Of a stretch of 37,971 nucleotides of DNA, positions 1-8,383 are shown piece by piece (positions within the stretch are counted from its first letter, which is position 1; each line of letters begins with the position of its first letter). Position numbers and translations under genes: made by a program. The notes beneath the pieces were generated by a model. It saw only the letters and a list, made by a program, of their open reading frames with translations. It was not told the DNA's origin and searched no databases. This DNA comes from Kiritimatiellia bacterium (GTDB taxonomy: Bacteria; Verrucomicrobiota; Kiritimatiellia; RFP12; UBA1067): positions 1 through 37,971 of the forward strand of contig JAKSOZ010000016.1 in assembly GCA_024405265.1 (NCBI GenBank), in the 5' to 3' direction.

Positions 1-272
1 CCGTCTGCGCGCAATTGAAGGCGCTCATCGATCGCTCGGTCGTTTACTATCCGACGATTACGAATAAGGATTACTACTTCCTTATGACGATGGCCGAGGA
101 GGATGCAGCTATGGCCGAAGGTACGGCGAAGGCGATGCAGGGCTTCCTCGATTGCTACGAAGGTTCGACCCTCAAGGGAACTCTCGTCGCGTCCGGCGTC
201 TACGAGAAGGGCGCGATCAAGGAGACGGACTTCCTCGATCAGGCCTACAAGATGGGCCTCGAGGTGAAGTGA
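1..272 (+). CDS. FMN reductase-type flavoprotein, C-terminal part
   Basis: This is the 3' end of a gene that enters from the left edge. The frame is open from base 3 and reads V-C-A-Q-L-K-A-L-I-D-R before the first possible internal start (TTG at 15), so the real start lies outside the window. The 'K-A-L-I-D-R' stretch and the later 'GFLDCYEG' segment, followed by a short helical tail, resemble the C-terminus of NAD(P)H-dependent FMN reductase or iron-sulfur-flavoprotein family proteins, which pass electrons through bound FMN. The FMN-binding N-terminus is not in view, so the exact subfamily cannot be decided. The next gene, a flavodoxin, starts 14 bases downstream with its own Shine-Dalgarno, suggesting one transcript. 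Confidence 0.6.
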   Translation, partial: VCAQLKALIDRSVVYYPTITNKDYYFLMTMAEEDAAMAEGTAKAMQGFLDCYEGSTLKGTLVASGVYEKGAIKETDFLDQAYKMGLEVK

Positions 273-286
273 GGGAAGGAGCTGAA

Positions 287-871
287 ATGATGAATCGTAA
301 GGAATTTGTGTTTTCACTCGCGGCGTTCAGCATGTTCGGAGCGTGCAGCGCGGCAACAAAAGAAGGGAAGATTGATATGAAGGGTAAGAAGATTCTCGTC
401 GCATGTTATTCGTGGGGAGGCAATACCAAGTCCATCGCTGATTGCATCGCCAAGAAGATCGGCGCGGAGCGCTTCGATGTCATCTGTAAGACGCCCTACA
501 CGAAGAACTATCGCGCGTGCTGCGATCAGGCGAAGAAGGAGCTGAACGAGGGCTTTCTTCCCGAGCTTGCGAGCGATATCGACATTTCGGAATATGACGT
601 TATCTTTCTCGGTTCGCCGAATTGGTGGGGCACGGCTTGCCCGCCCGTGCGCTCGTTTATCGCGAAGCACGACTTTACCGGCAAGATCGTCGTTCCGTTC
701 TTCACGCATGGAGGCGGCGGCATGCAGAATTGCGAGAAGGATATGGTGAAGCTCGTGACTGTGAAAGGCGCGAAGACGCTTCCTGCGAAGACGGCCTACG
801 GCACCTTCGCTTCGGTTCTTCCTTCGGCCTATATGGGCTGGCTCAAAGATATCGGCTTCAACGACCTCTAA
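287..871 (+). CDS. Flavodoxin with exported-type N-terminus
   Basis: The protein has 194 residues. The start at 287 follows a good Shine-Dalgarno (aaggagc). An open frame extends back to 152 but overlaps the preceding gene and has no comparable site. Residues 1-22 are a short basic stretch (NRKEF), a hydrophobic segment and a Cys (FGAC), so this may be a lipoprotein or twin-arginine-like export signal; the lipobox is weak. From about residue 37 the sequence is a long-chain flavodoxin-like fold: a first beta strand, then a phosphate-binding loop S-W-G-G-N-T-K, a 'GSPNWWGTACPPV' segment typical of Flavodoxin_4 proteins, and 'FFTHGGGG'. It is an FMN electron carrier. Position between a flavin reductase and dxs suggests it may feed the later flavodoxin-dependent MEP-pathway enzymes, but an exported form would argue against that. 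Confidence 0.75.
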   Translation: MMNRKEFVFSLAAFSMFGACSAATKEGKIDMKGKKILVACYSWGGNTKSIADCIAKKIGAERFDVICKTPYTKNYRACCDQAKKELNEGFLPELASDIDISEYDVIFLGSPNWWGTACPPVRSFIAKHDFTGKIVVPFFTHGGGGMQNCEKDMVKLVTVKGAKTLPAKTAYGTFASVLPSAYMGWLKDIGFNDL

Positions 872-886
872 GAAAGGAGCTTTTAA

Positions 887-2632
887 ATGGACTTACGCGA
901 AATCACCGGACCTGAAGCACTGAAGAAAGTCCCCGCCGAAAAGCTTAATGAGCTTTGCGATGAAATGCGCGCGGCGATGCTGAAACGAACTGCCGCGCAT
1001 GGTGGACATGTCGGGCCCAACCTCGGCTTTCTCGAAGCGACGGTCGCTTTGCACCGAGTCTTCAATTCGCCCGTCGACAAGATCATCTTCGACGTTTCTC
1101 ACCAGGCCTATCCGCATAAGATGCTTACGGGACGCATGGAAGCGTATCTTGACGAAGATAAATATGATAGCGTCTCGGGCTATACCGAGCCCTCGGAGTC
1201 GGTGCACGATCACTTCATCATCGGCCACACTTCGACCTCGGTTTCGCTCGCTTGCGGTATGGCCAAAGCGCGGGACCTCAAGGGCGAGAAGTATAACGTC
1301 ATAGCGGTCATAGGCGACGGCTCGCTTACCGGCGGTATGGCGTTCGAGGGACTCAATAACCGCGGTGAGCAGGGCGGTAACGCGATCATCATCTTCAACG
1401 ATAACCAGATGTCGATTGCCGAGAATCATGGTGGCTTTCTCGGCTCTTTGAAGAAGCTGCGCGAGACGAAGGGCGAATATCCCTGCAACTTCTTCAAGGC
1501 GCTCGGCCTCGACTATATGTATGTCGACGAAGGCAACGACGTTCATAAGCTTATCGCGGCGTTCGAGAAGGTGAAGGATATTGATCACCCGATCGTCGTT
1601 CATGTGAACACTGAAAAAGGTCATGGCTATAAGTTCGCAACCGAGAACAAAGAACCTTGGCATTGGTCAATGCCTTGGGAACTCGAAACCGGCAAAGCGA
1701 AGCGCGAGTTCGGCGAGTCGATCAATGATCGCACGGCCGAGTATCTCCTCGAGAAGATGAAAACCGATAAGTCGCTTGTAGCGATTTCCGCGGCAGTTCC
1801 GACTTTCGGCGGTTTCAACAAAGCGCGTCGTGAACGCGCCGGGAAACAGTTCGTAGATGTCGGAATTTGCGAAGAGCATGCCGCAGCTTTTTCGTCGGCA
1901 CTCGCGAAGAGCGGAGCGCGTCCCGTTTGGTTCGTCGCTTCGACCTTCCTCCAGCGCGCGTACGATCAGCTCTCGCATGATATCGCCGTCAACTCTTCGC
2001 CTGCAGTCATCGTCGTTACTGCGAGCGGGCTTTCGTCGATGAATGACGTCACGCACGTCGGCTTCTTCGATATCCCGATGGCGTCGAACATTCCGAATCT
2101 CGTTCATCTCTCGCCTACGAGCGAAGCGGAATATTTCGCGATGCTCGAGTGGGCGCTCACTCAGCGCGAAAAGCCGGTGATGATTCGCATGTACGAGAAG
2201 GGCGCGGCAGCCCCGACTTGTCCCGTCGAAACCGACTTCTCCGAGATAGGCAAGTTCCAGGTCGTCAAGCGCGGCAAAAAGGTAGCGCTCTTCGGACTCG
2301 GGACGATGTTCTCGGTTGCAGAAGAGACGGCTAAAGCGCTTAAAGATATGGATATCGATGCGACGCTCGTTAATCCGCGTTTCTCGGGCGATGTCGATAC
2401 GGCGCTTATCAAAGATCTCGCGAAAGACCATGACACTCTCGTCACTTTGGAAGACGGAGTTATCGCGGGTGGCTTCGGTGAGAAGGTCGCTCGAGTCGGC
2501 GCGGCGTTGGGACTTAAGGTTATCGTCAAAGGCGCTAAGAAGCAGTTCGAAGACAGGTACAATCCTCGCGAGCTTCTCGCGCGCTCGGGTCTTACGGTCG
2601 ACAGCATCGTCTTCGATCTTTTGAAGGAATAA
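887..2632 (+). CDS. dxs: 1-deoxy-D-xylulose-5-phosphate synthase
   Basis: This 581-residue thiamin-diphosphate enzyme condenses pyruvate and glyceraldehyde 3-phosphate in the first step of MEP isoprenoid synthesis. Visible marks are H41 in H-G-G-H, the DXS-typical 'HQAYPHK', the ThDP motif GDGSLTGG (from residue 143) ending in a conserved Asn pair, the catalytic Glu region 'ICEEHAAAF' (E329) and 'TFLQRAYDQLSHD'. It is shorter than the roughly 620 residues of the Escherichia enzyme, and the usual D-G-x-T-H-x-G motif reads N-D-V-T-H-V-G, so it belongs to the short, divergent DXS branch. The start is supported by aaaggagc 7 bases upstream. A DXS-like transketolase of other function remains possible but less likely. 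It probably shares a transcript with the flavodoxin. Confidence 0.85.
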   Translation: MDLREITGPEALKKVPAEKLNELCDEMRAAMLKRTAAHGGHVGPNLGFLEATVALHRVFNSPVDKIIFDVSHQAYPHKMLTGRMEAYLDEDKYDSVSGYTEPSESVHDHFIIGHTSTSVSLACGMAKARDLKGEKYNVIAVIGDGSLTGGMAFEGLNNRGEQGGNAIIIFNDNQMSIAENHGGFLGSLKKLRETKGEYPCNFFKALGLDYMYVDEGNDVHKLIAAFEKVKDIDHPIVVHVNTEKGHGYKFATENKEPWHWSMPWELETGKAKREFGESINDRTAEYLLEKMKTDKSLVAISAAVPTFGGFNKARRERAGKQFVDVGICEEHAAAFSSALAKSGARPVWFVASTFLQRAYDQLSHDIAVNSSPAVIVVTASGLSSMNDVTHVGFFDIPMASNIPNLVHLSPTSEAEYFAMLEWALTQREKPVMIRMYEKGAAAPTCPVETDFSEIGKFQVVKRGKKVALFGLGTMFSVAEETAKALKDMDIDATLVNPRFSGDVDTALIKDLAKDHDTLVTLEDGVIAGGFGEKVARVGAALGLKVIVKGAKKQFEDRYNPRELLARSGLTVDSIVFDLLKE

Positions 2633-2639
2633 TCAATCG

Positions 2640-4508
2640 GTGTTTACGCTTCCCATACTTCTCGCTTCGGTGGTGACGAACTCGATAGTCGTTACTGCGT
2701 CTCCCATCGTTCAAGAAGAGCGAAATACTCCCGATGGGGCGGAGGTCGTGTATGTCGGCTCTGACCAACTCGCGCGACTTTCCGCCCAAGATCTCCCTAC
2801 CGCGCTTCGCCATGTTCCCGGCGTTTCGGTCTCGCGCTATTCGCCGATCGGAGCTTTCGGCGGAAGTCAAGGCGGCTCGGTTTACATTCGAGGAACGGGC
2901 GAGTCGCGCCCGGGGGGAACGCTTACGATTCTTCGAGATGACGTCCCGACTCTCGGGAGCTTCTTCAATCATCCTTTGATGGACTTGACCCCGATAGATT
3001 TCTCCGAGTCGCTTACAGTCGTCAAAACGCCGCGCCCTCGCTCGGTTCCGAATGCTTTCAGCGCGGTCGAAATGACGACTTGGAGGAAGCGAGACGAGGG
3101 TTTCGGAGGTGAAGCGGATATTGCCTATGGACGCTTCAACACTTTTCTTTCGTCGCTTAAAGCGGGGGTAAAGGAAGGACCGTTCGATTTTGCCGCGGGA
3201 GTCGCTCATCGCCAAAGTGAGGGCGCGAGAAAGAACGGCGAAGCGCGGCTTGATAGCGCTTTCGCGCGGGCGGGGCTAGAGCTCGGAGAAACGGAGTATC
3301 TTACCTTTATATATAATATGGCGGACTCGTCGGTTGAAGATCCCGGGAAGAAAGGTATGCCGACTCCCAAGTACGAGCGCTTCAATACGTCGATGAATTC
3401 CTACACGCTTCGCCTCGAGTCGAAGCATGAAGCGTTCGAGGGATATAGTGCCGTCTATGTTACCGACGGAAGAATTCGTTGGCGCAAAGATCACTTTTCG
3501 GATATGAATCCCGCCTCGCCTTGGGGTTGGTCGAAAACCGATTGGGATACGTATGGGTATCGAGGGCTTTACGATCTTCACTTCGGCGACTTCACACTCT
3601 CCCCGGGGCTCGATGTTATGGTCGAAGAAGGTCGCACGAAATCGATTAACGGCCTAACGGGAGTAGTCGCTCCTGTTCCCGGAAGTGCGTGGCAACGCGA
3701 AACGATTACCGCGCCTTATCTCGGAGCGCGCTACGATTTCCATTTGAATGACGAGTGGACGTTAACGCCTTCGGTCGGAACGAAGTACTACTTCAACGAC
3801 AAGTTCAAAGACGAGTGGTCGCCTGGCGCGGCAGTCGATCTCGGTACAGACGAGTATGGTGTCTTCGCGTCATATCAACGTGGCATTCATTACCCGGGGC
3901 TCATCTTCCTCGCCAACAAAGCGAAGTGGGGGACGGAGGATTGTGATGCGGAAACGATGGATAATTTCAATGTCGGCTTTAGAGCGAATTTAGACGAAAA
4001 GCTCGAAGCGCGAGTCAGCGTCTACCGAAATCGAATCCGCAAACGTCTCGATCAAGATGCATACGGGCTTTATCATAACGCGGGAGAACTCGACTCGACG
4101 GGACTCGAGACCTCGCTTCATTATCAGTATAATGAGGACTTGAGCTTCTATTCGGGCTTCAGCGTCAATCATGCGAAGCAGTCTCATGCCGCACGCCTTC
4201 CTCGCTTTACCGCGACTCTCGGCTCGAGCTATCGCTTGACCGAGCATCTTCATCTCGACGTTGACGCGGAGTATGTCGCGAAGATGTATGCCTACTCGAC
4301 TCGTTCGAGCGAGGTGAAGGATCTCGCGGAAGTTGACGGCTTTTGGACCGCGAACTTGCGCCTCGCTTTGGATACGCGAGTCTGCTTGCCCGTGGATGGA
4401 GAGTGGTATGTCGCAGTCGAGAACATTTTCAATCGCCACTACGAATACTTCCCCGATTATGAGATGCCGGGGACGATGGCGTATGTCGGGATGAAGATAA
4501 GATTTTAA
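2640..4508 (+). CDS. TonB-dependent outer membrane receptor
   Basis: This 622-residue protein starts at GTG 2640, the only usable start ahead of the plug domain, 7 bases after the dxs stop. The N-terminal export signal is short and lacks an obvious basic n-region. 'SIVVTASP' (about residues 15-22) resembles a TonB box. Residues 40-150 form the plug, with 'LRHVPGVSVSRY' and 'YIRGTGESRPGG'; the rest is a 22-strand-type barrel rich in alternating aromatic residues, ending 'YVGMKIRF' with terminal Phe as expected for outer membrane assembly. The substrate cannot be told. Its size is close to BtuB-like receptors, and a cobalamin-dependent methionine synthase lies elsewhere in the window. Its neighbours are iron-sulfur proteins, so iron is equally plausible. 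Confidence 0.85.
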   Translation: MFTLPILLASVVTNSIVVTASPIVQEERNTPDGAEVVYVGSDQLARLSAQDLPTALRHVPGVSVSRYSPIGAFGGSQGGSVYIRGTGESRPGGTLTILRDDVPTLGSFFNHPLMDLTPIDFSESLTVVKTPRPRSVPNAFSAVEMTTWRKRDEGFGGEADIAYGRFNTFLSSLKAGVKEGPFDFAAGVAHRQSEGARKNGEARLDSAFARAGLELGETEYLTFIYNMADSSVEDPGKKGMPTPKYERFNTSMNSYTLRLESKHEAFEGYSAVYVTDGRIRWRKDHFSDMNPASPWGWSKTDWDTYGYRGLYDLHFGDFTLSPGLDVMVEEGRTKSINGLTGVVAPVPGSAWQRETITAPYLGARYDFHLNDEWTLTPSVGTKYYFNDKFKDEWSPGAAVDLGTDEYGVFASYQRGIHYPGLIFLANKAKWGTEDCDAETMDNFNVGFRANLDEKLEARVSVYRNRIRKRLDQDAYGLYHNAGELDSTGLETSLHYQYNEDLSFYSGFSVNHAKQSHAARLPRFTATLGSSYRLTEHLHLDVDAEYVAKMYAYSTRSSEVKDLAEVDGFWTANLRLALDTRVCLPVDGEWYVAVENIFNRHYEYFPDYEMPGTMAYVGMKIRF

Positions 4509-4521
4509 GGAGGTAACTTAA

Positions 4522-5769
4522 ATGACATCATACTTCAAGAATGAAAAGGGGATGCCGATTTCGCTTCTGGGGTACGGAGCGATGCGCATGCCTACGGTCG
4601 ATGGAGGCCATGCGAATGGCTGGGCGCCGAACGGTTACTCAACGACCAACATCGATCAGGAGCTGGTCAATCGCCAAATCAAATATCTCCTCGAACATGG
4701 CGTCAATTACTTCGATACCTCTCCCGCCTATTGCCGCGGAGAATCGGAAGCGCGCCTCGGCAAAGCGCTTGCGGAAAGCGGCTATGATCGCAAGGACTAC
4801 ATAATCGCCACTAAGCTTTCAAACTTCGCGCCTCAGCAGTATCCGCTCGAGAAGTGCAAGGAGATGTTCGAGAAGTCGCTCGAGTATTTGCAGACCGATT
4901 ATATCGATAACTACCTCCTTCACTCGGTAGGCAACGGGAGCTTTGCGACTTTCGAAGAGCGCTACGTCAAGAACGGCGCGGCGGATTGGTGCTTATCTTT
5001 GAAAGAGCAGGGCCGCATCAAGAATCTCGGATTCTCCTATCATGGCGACCCCAAGGCCTTCGATTGGTGCATCGAGCATCACGATAAGTATCACTGGGAC
5101 TTCTGCCAGATCCAGATGAACTACGTCGACTGGCTTCATGCGAAAGAAGTCAACGACCGCAACTTGGACGGCAAGTACCTCTATGAGCTCTTGACCGAGA
5201 AAGGTATCCCGGTCGTCATCATGGAGCCCTTATTGGGTGGACGTCTCGCGCGTTATAACTGGGCGCTTGCGCACGAGCTTTCCCCGCTCGACCCGAGCGC
5301 ATCCTTGGCCAAGTGGGCGTTTCGTTTCTGCGGAACTTACCCGAATGTGATGACGGTTCTTTCGGGCATGACGAGGATGAGCGACATCGAAGAGAACTGC
5401 GAAACGTTCTCGCCTTTGAAGCCCTGCAGCGCCGAGGAGCTCGCGGCGCTTGAACGCGCGGCTCAAGCGCTTCTTAAGCTCAATACGATTCCTTGCAATA
5501 ATTGCCAGTACTGCATGCCCTGTCCTTATGGGCTCGACATTCCGCAGATTCTTACGTTCAAGAACGTCGTGCAGACGTCGCCCATTCCTATGACTGCGAA
5601 GGAGAAGCTCGCCCTCTATAAGAAGATGATTCCCGAGGAACTTCGCCGCGCCGATCATTGCACCGGTTGCAAGCGCTGCGTGCCGCATTGTCCGCAATCG
5701 ATCGACATCCCGAAAGTGATTCAGGAAATCGACGACATGATGGAGGAGGTTAAAAATGAAATTCACTAA
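4522..5769 (+). CDS. Aldo/keto reductase with C-terminal [4Fe-4S] motifs
   Basis: The protein has 415 residues and a very strong Shine-Dalgarno (aaggaggt, 4507-4514). Residues 1-285 are an aldo/keto reductase barrel: 'YFDTSPAYCRGESE' gives the catalytic Asp and Tyr, 'IIATKL' the Lys, and 'YLLHSV' the His of the tetrad. The C-terminal part carries two cysteine clusters, CNNCQYCMPCP and CTGCKRCVPHCP, expected to hold iron-sulfur centres. Such fusions are common in anaerobes, where the barrel is thought to exchange electrons with ferredoxin-like partners; the carbonyl substrate is unknown. The 3' end overlaps the next gene by 14 bases, implying translational coupling with the membrane polyferredoxin, a likely electron partner. 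Confidence 0.88.
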   Translation: MTSYFKNEKGMPISLLGYGAMRMPTVDGGHANGWAPNGYSTTNIDQELVNRQIKYLLEHGVNYFDTSPAYCRGESEARLGKALAESGYDRKDYIIATKLSNFAPQQYPLEKCKEMFEKSLEYLQTDYIDNYLLHSVGNGSFATFEERYVKNGAADWCLSLKEQGRIKNLGFSYHGDPKAFDWCIEHHDKYHWDFCQIQMNYVDWLHAKEVNDRNLDGKYLYELLTEKGIPVVIMEPLLGGRLARYNWALAHELSPLDPSASLAKWAFRFCGTYPNVMTVLSGMTRMSDIEENCETFSPLKPCSAEELAALERAAQALLKLNTIPCNNCQYCMPCPYGLDIPQILTFKNVVQTSPIPMTAKEKLALYKKMIPEELRRADHCTGCKRCVPHCPQSIDIPKVIQEIDDMMEEVKNEIH

Positions 5770-7366
5770 GCTATTTAAGAACTTATTCGCCGCGCTTATG
5801 CTCGGCTCGGTAACTGCCGCGTTCTTCGGTGTTCCTTATACGGACTTCGCTTGCAAGCTTCAGCCGAGCCCGAGTTATTGGTTCCTCGGGTGCTTGGCGC
5901 TCACTTTCCTCTGGGGACGTTTCTTCTGCGAAGCGATGTGTCCCCTCGGGGTCATTCAGACGATCGTGAACTTCCTCTTCCACCCGAAGAGCCAAGTCCG
6001 TCGCGTTTGTTCGCGTCTTCCCGAAACGAAGGCTCAGCGTATCGTTCGACTTGTGATTGCGGGAGTCTGCTTTGGGCTCGTCGCTTCGGGAGTTGGGGCC
6101 GCTTGGGCGATTTCGCCTTATGCGATTTACGGTAAGGCCCTCGCGCTCTTTGTCCCCGGACTCGTCATTTTTGCCGTGGTAGTTGTTCTCGCCGCAATCG
6201 GGAAGGACCGCGTTTGGTGTAACTACATTTGCCCGTTTGGGACGCTCTTCAATATCTTCGCGAAGTTCGCTTATCGTAAGCAGAAGATCGCGCCTTGCTG
6301 TAAAAACTGCCGCGCTTGCTTCCCAACGTCTCAAACCTCTCGAACGTCTCAAACCTCCCCCTCAGGCCTGACGCGCCGCGAGACTTTGCAGGGAATCGCG
6401 ATGCTTGCTACTATTGAGACTGCCGATAAGCTTACGGATGGTGGGTATGCGCCCATCTCGCTTTACGACTCGCCTGAACGCACGAAGACGATTCTACCCC
6501 CGGGAGCCGGGAAGCGCGGCGAGTTCGAGCGCAAGTGCGTCGGCTGTGAACTTTGCGTGAAGAATTGTCCTGGAGAATGCCTCAAGCCATCGATGAAGCT
6601 CAAGACTTTCGGCCAGCCCGAAATGGACTTTAAGCTCGGCCACTGCATTCCCGGTTGTACGAAGTGCGGCGAAGTTTGTCCTGCGCGTGCGCTCGAAAAG
6701 CTCGACGAAGAAACGAAGCTCAATACTCATGTCGGTTTTGCCGCGTGGCATCAAGAGCGTTGCATCAGAACGACGGAAGGCGTTCCTTGCACCGCCTGCA
6801 TGAAGAAGTGCCCGGTAGGCGCGATTCATGAAGTCGAGGGCGTGCTCGTTGTCGATAAGGAGAAGTGCATCGGCTGCGGCGCTTGCGAACACGTTTGTGC
6901 CGCGCGTCCCATCCCCGCTATCGTCGTCGAAGGCCTCGATGAACAGCGCATCGTCCGCCCGATCGGGGAGAAAGACCTTATCGCCGAAATGCTTACCTTG
7001 ATTAAGGAAGGCAAGTCGATCGTTCTCGCTAAGGATGGCGTCATCACTCATCAGGAAGTCGGCTCCGGCGTAAAGCCGATTCTCGAGCTTCTTGAGAAGG
7101 GCGCGCTTAAGGACGCTATCGTTGTAGACAAGATCATCGGACGTGCGGCAGCTTCCGCTTGCGTTGTCGGCGGAGCGAAGAAGGTCGTCGCCTCGGTGAT
7201 GTCGGTAGGAGCGAAGGCGTTTCTCAATGCGCACGGAATTCCTGCGGCGGCGGGATCGCTCGTTCCCATGATCATCAATCGCAAAGGCGACGACCAGTGT
7301 CCGATGGAACTTCGCGTTAAGGACTTGACTGATCCTTCGGATATGGTCAAAGCGCTTACTCGATAA
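5756..7366 (+). CDS. NapH-like membrane polyferredoxin fused to DUF1893-like domain
   Basis: The protein has 536 residues. Residues 1-185 have about four membrane spans plus two short Cys motifs, CEAMCPLG and CNYICPFG, as in NapH/NosR/MauN quinol-oxidising proteins. Residues 189-203 are a Thr/Ser repeat linker (6-residue period). Next comes 'TRRETLQGIAML', which looks like an internal twin-arginine signal of a NapG-type protein, suggesting an ancestral NapH-NapG fusion. Residues 255-395 hold four cysteine clusters of [4Fe-4S] type (CVGCELCVKNCP, CTKCGEVCP, CTACMKKCP, CIGCGACEHVC). Residues about 413-536 match the DUF1893 pattern: 'GVKPILELLEKG', 'DKIIGRAAAS', 'INRKGDDQCPMEL'. It probably moves electrons between the quinone pool and the coupled aldo/keto reductase; the role of the C-terminal domain is unknown. 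Confidence 0.8.
   Translation: MKFTKLFKNLFAALMLGSVTAAFFGVPYTDFACKLQPSPSYWFLGCLALTFLWGRFFCEAMCPLGVIQTIVNFLFHPKSQVRRVCSRLPETKAQRIVRLVIAGVCFGLVASGVGAAWAISPYAIYGKALALFVPGLVIFAVVVVLAAIGKDRVWCNYICPFGTLFNIFAKFAYRKQKIAPCCKNCRACFPTSQTSRTSQTSPSGLTRRETLQGIAMLATIETADKLTDGGYAPISLYDSPERTKTILPPGAGKRGEFERKCVGCELCVKNCPGECLKPSMKLKTFGQPEMDFKLGHCIPGCTKCGEVCPARALEKLDEETKLNTHVGFAAWHQERCIRTTEGVPCTACMKKCPVGAIHEVEGVLVVDKEKCIGCGACEHVCAARPIPAIVVEGLDEQRIVRPIGEKDLIAEMLTLIKEGKSIVLAKDGVITHQEVGSGVKPILELLEKGALKDAIVVDKIIGRAAASACVVGGAKKVVASVMSVGAKAFLNAHGIPAAAGSLVPMIINRKGDDQCPMELRVKDLTDPSDMVKALTR
6320..6364 (+). repeat. G-poor low-complexity insert in the polyferredoxin gene
   Basis: A 15-base segment (AACGTCTCAAACCTC) occurs twice, at 6325-6339 and 6343-6357, an 18-base period encoding T-S-Q-T-S-R. 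The stretch has only three or four G in about 45 bases and sits exactly between the membrane and soluble iron-sulfur parts. It belongs to the insert class described in the findings. Confidence 0.6.
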
Positions 7367-8192
7367 GTTCGATCTTATAGAAGTGCACTTTATCGCTCGG
7401 ATCAAGCGGCACTTCAAACGTCAGCAACCCGTCGGCATCGGCTTTCTTGATGCCGACGAGTTCGTTTTTAACGAACGGACTTGAGAGGTCTTTGGTATCG
7501 ATTACCTGATAAGAGTGCCCCTGAACCGCATTGTCGATTGAAACGATGGTAAGATTCGGTTCAGTCGATCTGTTGCGAACGGTCGGAGCCGCGAGACTCA
7601 AATCGATAGCCGATAATTTCGGTCTGAACGCCTCTTTGCCGACTTCTGTGACCCCGATAGTTGTAAGTTCGTCATTGCCGATGGTTATGCGCGCGGAGAA
7701 GATCGTATCGGAATCGATTTCCCCTGAGCCGATGTCGTTCGTGGCGAATTCGGTTATCCGACCTTCGCTGTCGAGATTAAGGAACAGAGAAAAGCCCCAT
7801 CCGTCTTTAGGCGCGATATAAAGATTGTCGTGGTGAATGCGCTGGATAGCCGCGCTCGGAGAAGCTTCTACCGCCAAAACCGTTCCGCAGTTATAGTTTG
7901 CAGTGGCGAGAGGGATGATATCCTTTAAGTAAATCGGATTTTCTCCCTTAAGCGCTTCCATGATTTTGGTGCGCACCGTTTCAACGGCAACTTTCGCATC
8001 ATAGAAATCTGAAAGCGGATCAAGCGGACGGATCTTTCCGACGTATCGATCGTCGGTCCATACCACAACCGCCTTGTCATAAGGCTTCGTTCCGGTGTAT
8101 TGCCAATTGATACCCGCGGCAAAAGTACCGAAGGATAAACCGAGCGCTACACTCAGCAAGAAGTGTTTCGTTGTGATGTTGAGCTTGCTCAT
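7356..8192 (-). CDS. Secreted protein of unknown function
   Basis: The protein has 278 residues from the ATG at 8192. A longer frame back to 8249 adds 19 residues lacking a ribosome site and overlapping the promoter, so it is rejected. Residues 1-26 (MSKLNITTKHFLLSVALGL...) are a clear signal peptide ending near FAAG. The mature part has no family that I recognise. Its last 70 residues ('GHSYQVIDTKDLSSPF' through 'VHFYKIELIE') resemble the C-terminal beta domain often seen at the end of secreted proteins in Verrucomicrobiota and Kiritimatiellota. It stands alone on the minus strand and converges on the polyferredoxin gene with an 11-base tail overlap. Confidence 0.6.
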   Translation of the reverse strand: MSKLNITTKHFLLSVALGLSFGTFAAGINWQYTGTKPYDKAVVVWTDDRYVGKIRPLDPLSDFYDAKVAVETVRTKIMEALKGENPIYLKDIIPLATANYNCGTVLAVEASPSAAIQRIHHDNLYIAPKDGWGFSLFLNLDSEGRITEFATNDIGSGEIDSDTIFSARITIGNDELTTIGVTEVGKEAFRPKLSAIDLSLAAPTVRNRSTEPNLTIVSIDNAVQGHSYQVIDTKDLSSPFVKNELVGIKKADADGLLTFEVPLDPSDKVHFYKIELIE

Positions 8193-8224
8193 ACTATGCC
8201 TCGCTTTCTTTTGTTGGTTAATGA

Positions 8225-8237
8225 TGAGAGTATTATA
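8225..8237 (-). promoter_or_regulatory. Promoter of the secreted protein gene
   Basis: On the minus strand TATAAT lies at 8237-8232 and would start transcription near 8225, giving a leader of about 33 bases with a weak GAGG ribosome site. No good -35 is visible. A 7-bp inverted repeat (TCGGTTG/CAACCGA, 8257-8276) lies just upstream, between the divergent genes. Confidence 0.45.
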
Positions 8238-8291
8238 ATCTATTTGCAACGATTTCTCGGTTGTTCCTCCAACCGAACTTCATATTATCGC

Positions 8292-8346
8292 TTTACAGAG
8301 ATTTTACAATTGAGCTGAAAGAAGTTTGACATTCATCATTTATAAT
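8292..8346 (+). promoter_or_regulatory. PHO-box-like operator and promoter of the Na/Pi transporter
   Basis: Four heptamers spaced exactly 11 bases apart start at 8292 (TTTACAG), 8303 (TTTACAA), 8314 (GCTGAAA) and 8325 (TTTGACA), followed by TATAAT at 8341-8346. The last unit begins 16 bases before TATAAT and replaces a -35 box, which is the geometry of PhoB/PhoP activation. An identical arrangement precedes the pst genes (11847-11901). The predicted start is near 8353. Confidence 0.7.
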
Positions 8347-8383
8347 ATCAGGTGAAATAAACTGATAAAAGAAGGATGAAGAA

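Noticed and set aside
152..286. Long start for the flavodoxin at 152
   Set aside because: It overlaps the preceding gene and gives an Arg-rich N-terminus; ATG 287 has a strong ribosome site.
8326..8346. TTGACA at 8326 as a -35 box for the Na/Pi transporter gene
   Set aside because: It is only nine bases from TATAAT, far short of the 16-18 needed; it fits better as the fourth 11-base PHO unit.
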